Assembly (NCBI GenBank): GCA_050288705.1
Contig: JBNKEI010000011.1
Location: 1 to 23,836 of the forward strand
Source of the DNA: JBNKEI01 sp050288705
GTDB lineage: Bacteria; Myxococcota; Myxococcia; Myxococcales; UBA5297
Reading direction: 5' to 3'
Length of the DNA: 23,836 nt
Under the pieces are notes generated by a model that was not told where the DNA came from, searched no databases, and saw only the letters and a program-made list of their open reading frames with translations. The translations under genes were made by a program, and so were the position numbers. Positions 15,897 through 22,477 of the stretch are shown here, piece after piece (position 1 is the stretch's first letter; each line of letters starts with the position of its first letter).

Positions 15897-17342
15897 GTGA
15901 GTGCGTTGTTTTTGTTGGTGCCTCTGGCTTGTGTTCTCTTACTAAATCTACCAGGGGTGAAATTGGGTAGCCGGGTGGCTTTGGGATTAGCAGCCTCATT
16001 TTGTGCCGCCCAGGCAGCTTCTATTTTGGCGGTTCCTCATCCGGAGTTTTGGAACCGTTATACGCTGGGCTATTCGGAAGCCTTTTCTGTTACCAGCATG
16101 TTTCGGTATCGGTTTCCCGTCGACTCTATTTCTTTAGTAATGTTTCTTTGCATTGGAATAGTGGGGTTGTGCGCTGCTTTGGTGGCTCAGTATTCACTAG
16201 GAAGAGAGCTACGATTCCGCTTTTCCAACTTGTTATTTTTGATCGTTGCGGGAATGAATGGCGTAACCATGGTGCGCGATTTATTTACGCTTTACGTGTT
16301 CTTAGAGATCACCGCCATTGCCTCGTTTATTTTCATTTCGATGGAAAGCCAAGGAAACGGATACGAGGGGGCTTTCAAATACATGATATTATCCGCGGTT
16401 GCGACGGCTTTGCTTCTTGCCGGGCTGGCTCTTCTGTTTATAGTGGCGGGAGAAACTTCTTTTGAAGTAGTGCGGTCAGCCCTGGATTTGGGAAGGGCAG
16501 AGCCAATGGTGCATTTAGCCATGGCGCTTTTCCTGGGCGGATTGGCAATTAAGGCAGGAGTAATTCCTTTTCACGGATGGGTTCCCGATGCTTACACTTC
16601 AGCTCCGGCCGCAGTGTCGGTGATGCTGGGAGGCATAATTACCAAGATTGCCGGGGTTTATACCTTTATTCGCTTGATTGATGCAGTTTTCGGATACCTC
16701 CCGCCTGTGCAAAACACCCTGTTTTTTTTAGGATTAGTTTCCATTGTGGGCGGAGCGCTTCTGGCGCTGGTGCAAAAAGACTTCAAGCGAATGCTGGCCT
16801 ATTCCAGTATTAGTCAGGTGGGGTATATTTTCTTAGGTTTAGGTTCGGCTACTGCGCTAGGGTTGGCCGGTGCGGTTTTTCATTTTTTTAATCATTCAAT
16901 ATTCAAGAGTCTTTTATTTGTGAATGCCGCGGCAGTAGAAAGCCAATCAGGCACCAGAGAAATGAATAAGCTCGGAGGAATCGGAAAAAAGATGCCGGTT
17001 ACGGGGGCGACCGCAGTGCTAGGCATGCTTTCCGCCGCAGGCTTGCCTCCCTTGTCGGGTTTCTGGAGTAAACTAGTCATAGTGATGGCAGTATGGAATG
17101 CGGGTTTTCGCACCTATGCTGCTATTGCAGTAATGGCGAGCTTACTTACCTTGGCCTATTTTCTTACTATGCAGCGGAAGGTGTTTTTCGGTCCTTTGGA
17201 AACCGATTACCTTAACCTCAAGGAAGCCAATTTCTGGTGCCTATTTCCAGCGTTAATGCTTGCCGCCATCACTTTGGCTTTAGGAGTGGCAGGACCTTGG
17301 CTGTTTGAAACCTTTTTGATGCCAGTGGGAAGTCCATTATGA
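15897..17342 (+). CDS. Hydrogenase membrane subunit, NuoM/N-type antiporter-like protein 3
   Basis: A 481-residue multi-pass protein with LYVFLEITAIASFIFIS (TM5 Glu), IKAGVIPFHGWVPDAYTSAP (TM7 Lys), AVSVMLGGIITKIAGVYTF (TM8 Lys), HFFNHSIFKSLLFVNA and LSGFWSK (TM12 Lys). The pattern SAPAAVSxxxxGIITK is typical of MbhH/MrpD-like members, so the three antiporter-like subunits are distinct types and not recent duplicates. The start is GTG at 15897, supported by GGAGGA seven bases upstream. The gap after the previous gene is 15 bases. The stop overlaps the next gene by four bases. It is predicted to be the third ion-conducting module of the complex. Confidence 0.92.
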   Translation: MSALFLLVPLACVLLLNLPGVKLGSRVALGLAASFCAAQAASILAVPHPEFWNRYTLGYSEAFSVTSMFRYRFPVDSISLVMFLCIGIVGLCAALVAQYSLGRELRFRFSNLLFLIVAGMNGVTMVRDLFTLYVFLEITAIASFIFISMESQGNGYEGAFKYMILSAVATALLLAGLALLFIVAGETSFEVVRSALDLGRAEPMVHLAMALFLGGLAIKAGVIPFHGWVPDAYTSAPAAVSVMLGGIITKIAGVYTFIRLIDAVFGYLPPVQNTLFFLGLVSIVGGALLALVQKDFKRMLAYSSISQVGYIFLGLGSATALGLAGAVFHFFNHSIFKSLLFVNAAAVESQSGTREMNKLGGIGKKMPVTGATAVLGMLSAAGLPPLSGFWSKLVIVMAVWNAGFRTYAAIAVMASLLTLAYFLTMQRKVFFGPLETDYLNLKEANFWCLFPALMLAAITLALGVAGPWLFETFLMPVGSPL

Positions 17343-17881
17343 ATATCGATTCCTCCATCATCCTCTATTTTTTATTAGGATTGTTGGTAATTACTTCGGT
17401 GGGGACAGTCCTGGCGGCGTCTCTACTAAGGTCAGCGGCGGGTTTAGGGATTACCAGTGCTGTACTAACACTATTAATGTTTCAGATGCATTCACCCCTG
17501 GCGGCTGTTTTTGAGCTTTCGGTATGCGCAGGTTTGATTACCGCGGTCTTTATTAGCACTATTAGTTTAACCAGGGCGGCGCGGCAGGCGGAAGACCTTA
17601 GACAGTTGCGAGTGCGCGCCAAATCCTATCTCCCCATTTTGGCGGTGGTAGCGTGGATAGGGTTATTTTTATGGATAATAAACTATTCTCTCGATCCCAA
17701 TGACGTAGCCCAAATTGCCGAGCCGGAGAATGTGCGCGCAGTGCTTTGGAAGTCAAAAAGGCTGGAACTTTTCGGGCAAATTTTAGTTCTATTGGTGGGT
17801 GTTTTCGGAGTGGTGGTTCTTTTTAAGGAGCCCAAACCAAAGGTTGCTGGTTTGCAAAATCGTAAGGAGTCGGTGAAATGA
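17339..17881 (+). CDS. Hydrogenase membrane subunit, NuoJ/MbhD-like
   Basis: A 180-residue protein with about five membrane helices, at roughly 8-30, 33-50, 53-76, 95-115 and 146-165. The segment around SAAGLGITSAVLTLLMF and AVFELSVCAGLITAVF carries the conserved Glu (Glu59) seen in MbhD/DUF4040 and related J-type subunits. The C-terminal block LWKSKRLELFGQILVLLVGVFGVVVLFKE is also characteristic of hydrogenase J-like subunits. In complex I the J subunit lies between the quinone-site module and the antiporters and takes part in coupling. Four-base overlaps with both neighbours suggest coupled translation. The J-like role rests on motifs, length and its place just before a K-like gene. Confidence 0.82.
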   Translation: MNIDSSIILYFLLGLLVITSVGTVLAASLLRSAAGLGITSAVLTLLMFQMHSPLAAVFELSVCAGLITAVFISTISLTRAARQAEDLRQLRVRAKSYLPILAVVAWIGLFLWIINYSLDPNDVAQIAEPENVRAVLWKSKRLELFGQILVLLVGVFGVVVLFKEPKPKVAGLQNRKESVK

Positions 17882-18201
17882 CCAACGCATTCTGGATAGA
17901 GCATTTTTGGCCAGTGGCGGTTGTCTGCGCTTTGGTCTTTGTTACTGGCCTTTACCCAATCTTTGTTAGTCGCAATCTGGTGCGCATCATTATCGGAATG
18001 GAGCTTTTGACCAAATCGGTCACTCTGCTTTTGGTGTTGGCAGGTGCTGTAACCGGGCGTACTGCTACCATGCAAGCATTGATCATAACTCTCATAGTTA
18101 TTGAAGTAGTGGCGATTGCAGTGGCTGCGGGAATTGTTATTGGGGTGGTGCGCAAAAACGGAACGGTAGACGTTCACCAGTTAACGCGTCTGAAAGGATA
18201 G
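17878..18201 (+). CDS. Hydrogenase membrane subunit, NuoK/MrpC-like
   Basis: A 107-residue, three-helix membrane protein. The two buried glutamates that define NuoK are present: Glu42 in IIGMELL and Glu76 in TLIVIEVVAIA. The tail (VVRKNGTVDVHQLTRLKG) also matches K/HyfE-type subunits. In complex I these glutamates form part of the central acidic axis linking electron transfer to ion pumping. AGGAG lies eight bases before the ATG, and the start overlaps the J-like gene by four bases. Confidence 0.9.
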   Translation: MTNAFWIEHFWPVAVVCALVFVTGLYPIFVSRNLVRIIIGMELLTKSVTLLLVLAGAVTGRTATMQALIITLIVIEVVAIAVAAGIVIGVVRKNGTVDVHQLTRLKG

Positions 18202-18205
18202 ATTA

Positions 18206-18568
18206 GTGGAGCTTACTCTGCTTATTCCGCCTGTACTTTTTTTAGTGGTGCTAGCTTTCGTGTGGTTAGAATACCGGGGTTTAGATGGTTTAACCTTTAA
18301 ACCACATCGTAGGAAACTGAACCAGCAATCGGGTGAATCTTCCACCGACGGTAAGTACAAATCTTATGCGTGCGGCGAGGACCTGCCAAGTCATAGTATT
18401 CAGCCCGACTATCGGCAGTTTTTTCATTTCGCCTTCTTTTTTACCATTATTCACGTAATAGCTTTAGTGGTTGCTACGGTTCCCTCGGAGAGTATTGGCG
18501 CTTCCGGTCTTGCCATAGTGTTTGTGATTAGCTCAGGTATTGGTTTGTACGTGCTCTTTAGGAGGTAA
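18206..18568 (+). CDS. Hydrogenase membrane subunit, NuoA-like
   Basis: A 120-residue protein with three membrane helices (about 5-22, 74-92 and 98-117) joined by a hydrophilic loop at 24-70. The loop contains YACGEDL with Cys56, corresponding to the YECG loop of NuoA/ND3 that senses the quinone-site region in complex I. The expected acidic residue of the second helix is not obvious; the segment reads FFTIIHVIALVV with a His at 84. The start is GTG at 18206, with AAAGGA running into the stop of the preceding gene. This is the smallest and most divergent of the A/J/K trio, but the YxCGE motif and position make the assignment reasonable. Confidence 0.82.
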   Translation: MELTLLIPPVLFLVVLAFVWLEYRGLDGLTFKPHRRKLNQQSGESSTDGKYKSYACGEDLPSHSIQPDYRQFFHFAFFFTIIHVIALVVATVPSESIGASGLAIVFVISSGIGLYVLFRR

Positions 18569-18574
18569 GCAACA

Positions 18575-19006
18575 ATGTCGTTGGCTGAAAGAGTAGTGGG
18601 TTGGGCGCGTCGCAAGTCTCCCTGGGTAATTCATTTTAATAGTGGTGCTTGTAATGGTTGCGATATAGAAATTGTAGCGGCGCTAACTCCCCGTTTCGAC
18701 CTGGAAAGGCTGGGAGTTCTCTGCAAAGGTACCCCCCGACATGCCGATGTGTTGCTTTGTTCGGGGCCAGTAACCGGGCAAATCAAAGACCGACTAATTA
18801 GAATTTACGAACAAATGGCGGAGCCGAAATTGGTGGTGGCAATAGGGGCTTGTGCTTGTTCGGGCGGAGTTTTTAATGGCTGCTACAATGTGGAAGAGGG
18901 CGGTATTGATTCGGTAATTCCGGTTTCTGCTTACATTCCCGGCTGCCCTCTACGTCCGGAAGCCATTGTCGATGGGGTAGTAAAATTGCTTTCCAGGGAA
19001 GGCTAG
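18575..19006 (+). CDS. Group 4 [NiFe]-hydrogenase small subunit (NuoB/EchC-like)
   Basis: Carries the proximal [4Fe-4S] cluster that passes electrons to the NiFe site, on the cytoplasmic side of the membrane. The 143-residue length matches EchC-like subunits. Cluster ligands are Cys26 and Cys29 (GACNGCDIE), Cys93 (GACACSGG, with an extra Cys95) and Cys124 (PGCPLRPE). The CxxC at 26-29 is the hydrogenase form; NuoB of true complex I has adjacent cysteines. The KGTPRHADVLLCSGPVT block is typical of the family. There is no twin-arginine leader, as expected for group 4. A strong AGGAGGT lies before the ATG. Two bases separate it from the next gene. Confidence 0.95.
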   Translation: MSLAERVVGWARRKSPWVIHFNSGACNGCDIEIVAALTPRFDLERLGVLCKGTPRHADVLLCSGPVTGQIKDRLIRIYEQMAEPKLVVAIGACACSGGVFNGCYNVEEGGIDSVIPVSAYIPGCPLRPEAIVDGVVKLLSREG

Positions 19007-19008
19007 CT

Positions 19009-19464
19009 ATGGCGGATGAAAATAGAATCCAAGAATGCTTAGAAAACAGCCTGCCTTTCCTTAAAGATAAAATAGCTATTGCGCGGCAAAGAAGAGTCTC
19101 GGCGGAAGTTACCGCGGATAACTTTAGAAAGACCATAGATTATTTGTACGGTGAACTAGGTTTTAATAATCTTTGCACCATTACCGGACTGGACGAAAAA
19201 GAAGAGTTGGTAGCTGTTTATCATTTAGCCCGGGCTGATGGAGTAGTGCTTAGTTTGAAAACCCGAGTTTCTAAAGAAGCTCCCACGCTTCCTTCCCTAA
19301 CCGATATTTTTCCAGGGGGAGCTAACTATGAACGGGAGCTAGTGGGCCTTTTAGGGTTCGAAATTTTGAATCTACCACCGGGAAGACAATATCCGTTGCC
19401 CGACGACTGGCCCAAAGACCAGCATCCTTTGCGCAAGGATTGGAAGCCCGCCGTCAAAGCCTAG
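19009..19464 (+). CDS. Hydrogenase subunit, NuoC-like (30 kDa type)
   Basis: A 151-residue soluble protein of the NuoC/HycE N-terminal domain type, part of the cytoplasmic connecting module. It has no cofactor of its own. Family blocks seen are FNNLCTITGLDEKEELVAVYHL, LPSLTDIFPGGANYERELVGLLG and a C-terminal LPDDWPKDQHPLRKDW. Here C and D are separate genes, unlike the HycE and HyfG fusions of E. coli. AAGG lies six bases before the ATG, which sits two bases after the small-subunit stop. Confidence 0.92.
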   Translation: MADENRIQECLENSLPFLKDKIAIARQRRVSAEVTADNFRKTIDYLYGELGFNNLCTITGLDEKEELVAVYHLARADGVVLSLKTRVSKEAPTLPSLTDIFPGGANYERELVGLLGFEILNLPPGRQYPLPDDWPKDQHPLRKDWKPAVKA

Positions 19465-19486
19465 AAGAAAAGGCAAGGAATACAAA

Positions 19487-20716
19487 ATGGCTAGCGTAAC
19501 TATCCCCATTGGACCGCAGCATCCGGCACTTCACGAACCGGAAAGCTTTGTAATTACCCTAGAAGGAGAGCGCATTGTTTCTACCGATGTGCGGCTAGGC
19601 TACAACCATCGGGGAATCGAAAAGGCGTGTGAAGAACGTACTTACCTGCAAGACACGTACTTGATTGAGCGTATTTGTGGAATCTGTTCGCATTCGCATA
19701 CCACTGCTTTTTTAATGGCAGTGGAAGAGATTGCTGGTATCGAGGTTCCTCGGCGCGGACAGTATTTGCGCATGCTAATTGGAGAATTAGAGCGCATTCA
19801 TAGTCACCTGTTGTGGCTGGGAGTAGCTGGGCATGAAATAGGGTTTGAAACTTTGCTTATGTACACCTGGCGGGATCGCGAGCTGGTAATGGATCTGTTA
19901 GCCATGCTTACCGGCAATCGGGTGAATTACGGAATAAATACGGTAGGAGGAATTCGTCGAGATTTTGCCACCGAACAGCTTGAGCAAGTACTAACCGCCA
20001 TGAAGTCTTTGGAAGAAAGAACCAAATATTATATTGAGGTGGCGGCGAGCGAAGCCACTCTGGAAAAGCGATTATCCCAGGCCGGGCTTCTTTCTCACGA
20101 AGATGCGGTGCGTTTGGGAGCGGTCGGTCCGGTAGCGCGAGCCTCGAAAGTAGATCGCGATATTCGTCGGGACGATCCCTATTTGGCATACAGTGAACTT
20201 GATTTCAAAGTAATCACCGATGATCATAACGACGTATTTGGTCGGACCCTGGTTAGGGTAGGTGAGCTGATGGAATCGTATCAATTAGTTCGCCAAATTG
20301 TGGCTAGGCTGCCTGATGGTCCGGTAAAAGCCAAGGCTCCACGAAAAATTCCGGTTGGTGAGGCGCTAAGCCGCTATGAGGCACCTCGAGGGGAAGACGT
20401 ACATTATGTGCGTGCAAATGGTACAGACAAGCCCGAGCGAGTAAAAGTGCGGGCGCCAACCTTGGCAAATTTGTCGTCGGTAGCCAAGATGCTGGAAAAC
20501 AACTACTTGGCCGATGTTCCGGTGGTTATTGCGGCAATAGACCCTTGTTTTTCTTGCACTGACCGGGCAGTTGGTATTCGGGACTTGAGGCGCGATTCTC
20601 GGGCTACGCTTTCTTGGGAAGAGCTTCGTTTACAGGGAATCCGTTTTTATCAGCGAGAAATGGGCGTAGATTTTTCTAGGCTTAACAAGTCGTTAGCCGA
20701 GAGGCAATTGGTTTAG
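19487..20716 (+). CDS. Group 4 [NiFe]-hydrogenase large (catalytic) subunit
   Basis: Contains the NiFe(CN)2CO site that evolves or oxidises H2. Both nickel-binding motifs are intact: RICGICSHSH with Cys64 and Cys67, and DPCFSCTDR with Cys354 and Cys357. NuoD of complex I lacks these cysteines, so this is a hydrogenase. As in HycE, the second motif ends in Arg (Arg360), after which the maturation protease should cut, removing a 49-residue C-terminal tail. The protein is 409 residues long and starts directly at the catalytic domain (PIGPQHPALHEPESF), since the NuoC-like part is a separate gene. AAGGA precedes the ATG. The subtype within group 4 (perhaps 4f or 4g) cannot be set without a tree. 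Confidence 0.96.
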   Translation: MASVTIPIGPQHPALHEPESFVITLEGERIVSTDVRLGYNHRGIEKACEERTYLQDTYLIERICGICSHSHTTAFLMAVEEIAGIEVPRRGQYLRMLIGELERIHSHLLWLGVAGHEIGFETLLMYTWRDRELVMDLLAMLTGNRVNYGINTVGGIRRDFATEQLEQVLTAMKSLEERTKYYIEVAASEATLEKRLSQAGLLSHEDAVRLGAVGPVARASKVDRDIRRDDPYLAYSELDFKVITDDHNDVFGRTLVRVGELMESYQLVRQIVARLPDGPVKAKAPRKIPVGEALSRYEAPRGEDVHYVRANGTDKPERVKVRAPTLANLSSVAKMLENNYLADVPVVIAAIDPCFSCTDRAVGIRDLRRDSRATLSWEELRLQGIRFYQREMGVDFSRLNKSLAERQLV

Positions 20717-20738
20717 CCTTTAGTTTACGAGGATTGGC

Positions 20739-21680
20739 GTGTTAAATTCACTTTTCTATATCCTGGTTTTTCCTGGGATACTTTTTTTGGCTGCTAGCGG
20801 TTTAGTACTGGAATTTGTAGACCGCAAAATTCATGCGCGCTTGCAACATCGAGCCGGACCGCCCTGGTACCAGCCAGTCGCCGATTTTATAAAACTAGTT
20901 TCCAAGGAAGACCTGGTTCCAGAGGCAGCGGATCGGTTCATTTTCAAATTTATGCCTTTGCTAGCGCTAGCTTCCGCAACTGTGGCTATTTTTTACATTC
21001 CCATTTGGAAACCCCAGGCTATATATTTCTTTGAAGGCGATTTGGTAGTTATTCTTTATTTCTTGACCATTCCCACTCTTTGCTTTTTTTTGGCTGGTTG
21101 GTTTTCTTCTTCTGTATATGCCTCATTAGGGGCGGTGCGAGTATTAACGCAGTTTTTTGCTTACGAAGTTCCCCTATTTATAGCAGTTCTGGCTCCGGCA
21201 ATACTGGCAGGTAGTTGGTCGCTTTCTGCAGTAGTATCCTTTTATCAGGTCCACCCCCTATATGCACTATCCAACCTGCCGGGTTTTTTTGTGGCCCTGG
21301 TGGCCTTGTTAGGCAAGTTAGAAAAAACTCCTTTTGATATTCCCGAAGCAGAAACAGAAATTGTAGGCGGGGTTTTTACCGAATATTCCGGCCGTTTACT
21401 GGCCTTTTTTAGAGTTACCATGGATGTGGAAACCATAGTGGTAGCCTCTTTGCTAAGCGCAGTATTTATTCCCTGGGGAATGAATTTTTCAGCGGTAGTG
21501 GTTTTCCTTTTGTATTGCGCCAAAGTTTTACTGATTGTGGCGCTTATTTCTTTATTACGCACCATTTTTGCACGGCTGCGATTGGAGCAAATGGTTGACT
21601 GGTGTTGGAAATGGATTGCCCCTACGGCTATGCTGCAAATGGTTATTAGTTTAGCGTTGAACGGAGTACTTCCGCGATGA
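20739..21680 (+). CDS. Hydrogenase membrane anchor subunit, NuoH/EchB/HycD-like
   Basis: A 313-residue multi-pass protein that docks the catalytic module on the membrane. The conserved first loop reads DRKIHARLQHRAGPPWYQP followed by ADFIKLVSKEDLVP. The second loop reads GKLEKTPFDIPEAETEIVGG followed by TEYSG, with the row of acidic residues that forms the entry of the acidic ion path in complex I. About eight helices are expected. The start is GTG at 20739, supported by ACGAGGA five bases upstream. The stop overlaps the next start as ATGA. Confidence 0.94.
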   Translation: MLNSLFYILVFPGILFLAASGLVLEFVDRKIHARLQHRAGPPWYQPVADFIKLVSKEDLVPEAADRFIFKFMPLLALASATVAIFYIPIWKPQAIYFFEGDLVVILYFLTIPTLCFFLAGWFSSSVYASLGAVRVLTQFFAYEVPLFIAVLAPAILAGSWSLSAVVSFYQVHPLYALSNLPGFFVALVALLGKLEKTPFDIPEAETEIVGGVFTEYSGRLLAFFRVTMDVETIVVASLLSAVFIPWGMNFSAVVVFLLYCAKVLLIVALISLLRTIFARLRLEQMVDWCWKWIAPTAMLQMVISLALNGVLPR

Positions 21681-22129
21681 GATTACCAGGAAAAATGGTA
21701 GGCGAAGTCCTGCGACATTTACTAAAAAAACCAGCTACCGTGCATTATCCCCGCGAGCGTTTGGCCATGCCCCCAGGGTATAGGGGTAAAATTGTTTTTT
21801 GCCCCCAAAAGTGCGTTGGATGCAAGCTTTGCCAAAGAGACTGCCCAGCTGGCGCATTGGAAATCAAGAAAGTAGGCGAGAAGCGATTCGAGGCAATATT
21901 CGACCTGGATCGTTGTATCTTTTGTTCGCAATGCGTGGATTCATGCAATAAAAAAGCTTTAGAAACCACTAATGAGTTTGAATTGGCGCAAATTGAACGT
22001 AAAGAACTAAAAGTAGTATTTGCGGCACCAGAACTGGCCGCACCTTCGCAATCAGGGGCAGCAACTGAGCAATTAGCTTTGGCTGGTGGCCAGGTAGATG
22101 CTCCAGTAATAGAAAAATCGAAAGATTAG
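21677..22129 (+). CDS. Hydrogenase 2x[4Fe-4S] ferredoxin-like subunit, NuoI/HycF/EchF-like
   Basis: A 150-residue electron-transfer subunit that hands electrons from a soluble donor to the small subunit. Cluster 1 ligands are Cys46, 49, 52 and 56 (CVGCKLCQRDCP); cluster 2 ligands are Cys80, 83, 86 and 90 (CIFCSQCVDSCN, where the usual Pro is Asn). An extra Cys42 lies just before. The N-terminus (HLLKKPATVHYPRERLAMPPGYRGKIVF) matches the NuoI amphipathic entry. The tail after residue 100 is Ala/Gln-rich and variable. It is the last gene of the tight operon. With no NuoE/F/G and no formate dehydrogenase here, reduced ferredoxin is the simplest donor. Confidence 0.94.
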   Translation: MRLPGKMVGEVLRHLLKKPATVHYPRERLAMPPGYRGKIVFCPQKCVGCKLCQRDCPAGALEIKKVGEKRFEAIFDLDRCIFCSQCVDSCNKKALETTNEFELAQIERKELKVVFAAPELAAPSQSGAATEQLALAGGQVDAPVIEKSKD

Positions 22130-22321
22130 ATAAGTGGATAGCTTAATTGGGAACAAGTTGTTGACCAGCTTGGTCAAAACACGGGCGTAAGCGAACAGCA
22201 GTCCCTTCTTGGTGGGGGAGCTAAGCCATATATCAAGCTCGACGCTGTAAATGGGGCCCTGGTCAGAACAAACCGGACAAACAAGCCCGTCGTCGCCATG
22301 TCGATACATCGTCAAAGGCAC
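22073..22321 (-). CDS. Doubtful small CxxC (zinc-ribbon-like) reading frame
   Basis: An 82-codon frame antisense to the gap between the hydrogenase operon and hycI. The middle part looks protein-like (MYRHGDDGLVCPVCSDQG, then SVELDIWLSS) with a single CPVC pair. The frame stays open upstream to about 22400 (SELVIFDPDAARFATNNQ) but has no ATG or GTG there, only the GTG at 22319-22321, and no ribosome binding site. Its last 20 or so codons run over the end of the NuoI-like gene and look random. It may be a decayed gene or chance. Confidence 0.2.
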   Translation of the reverse strand: MPLTMYRHGDDGLVCPVCSDQGPIYSVELDIWLSSPTKKGLLFAYARVLTKLVNNLFPIKLSTYLIFRFFYYWSIYLATSQS

Positions 22322-22477
22322 ACGTGCCTGGTTGTTGGTAGCAAACCTTGCTGCGTCGGGATCAAAAATAACTAACTCGCTACGTAATTTGAATAATATG
22401 TGGGCTCATAGCTTTAGGGTAGCACTCACGGTTCACCAAACCAGGATTGTTGTCGCGATTGTAAATGGAGAATATTT
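22130..22477. other. 348-base gap between the hydrogenase operon and the protease gene
   Basis: This stretch breaks an otherwise gap-free operon. It contains the perfect palindrome at 22161-22177 and the doubtful antisense CxxC frame. No hairpin with a T-run was seen, so termination after the NuoI-like gene is not shown. No good promoter for hycI was recognised. The only clear signal is GGAG at 22467-22470, the hycI ribosome binding site. Confidence 0.5.
22161..22177. repeat. Perfect palindrome TTGACCA-GCT-TGGTCAA
   Basis: Seven-base arms match perfectly around three bases. No T-run follows on either side, so it is more like an operator for a dimeric regulator, or a processing hairpin in the mRNA, than an intrinsic terminator. 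It lies 32 bases after the NuoI-like stop codon. Confidence 0.45.

Noticed and set aside
12595..22129. Reading the operon as respiratory complex I (NADH:quinone oxidoreductase).
   Set aside because: The D-like subunit has both nickel-binding CxxC motifs and the B-like subunit has CxxC rather than adjacent Cys. NuoE/F/G are absent and a HycI-type protease is nearby.
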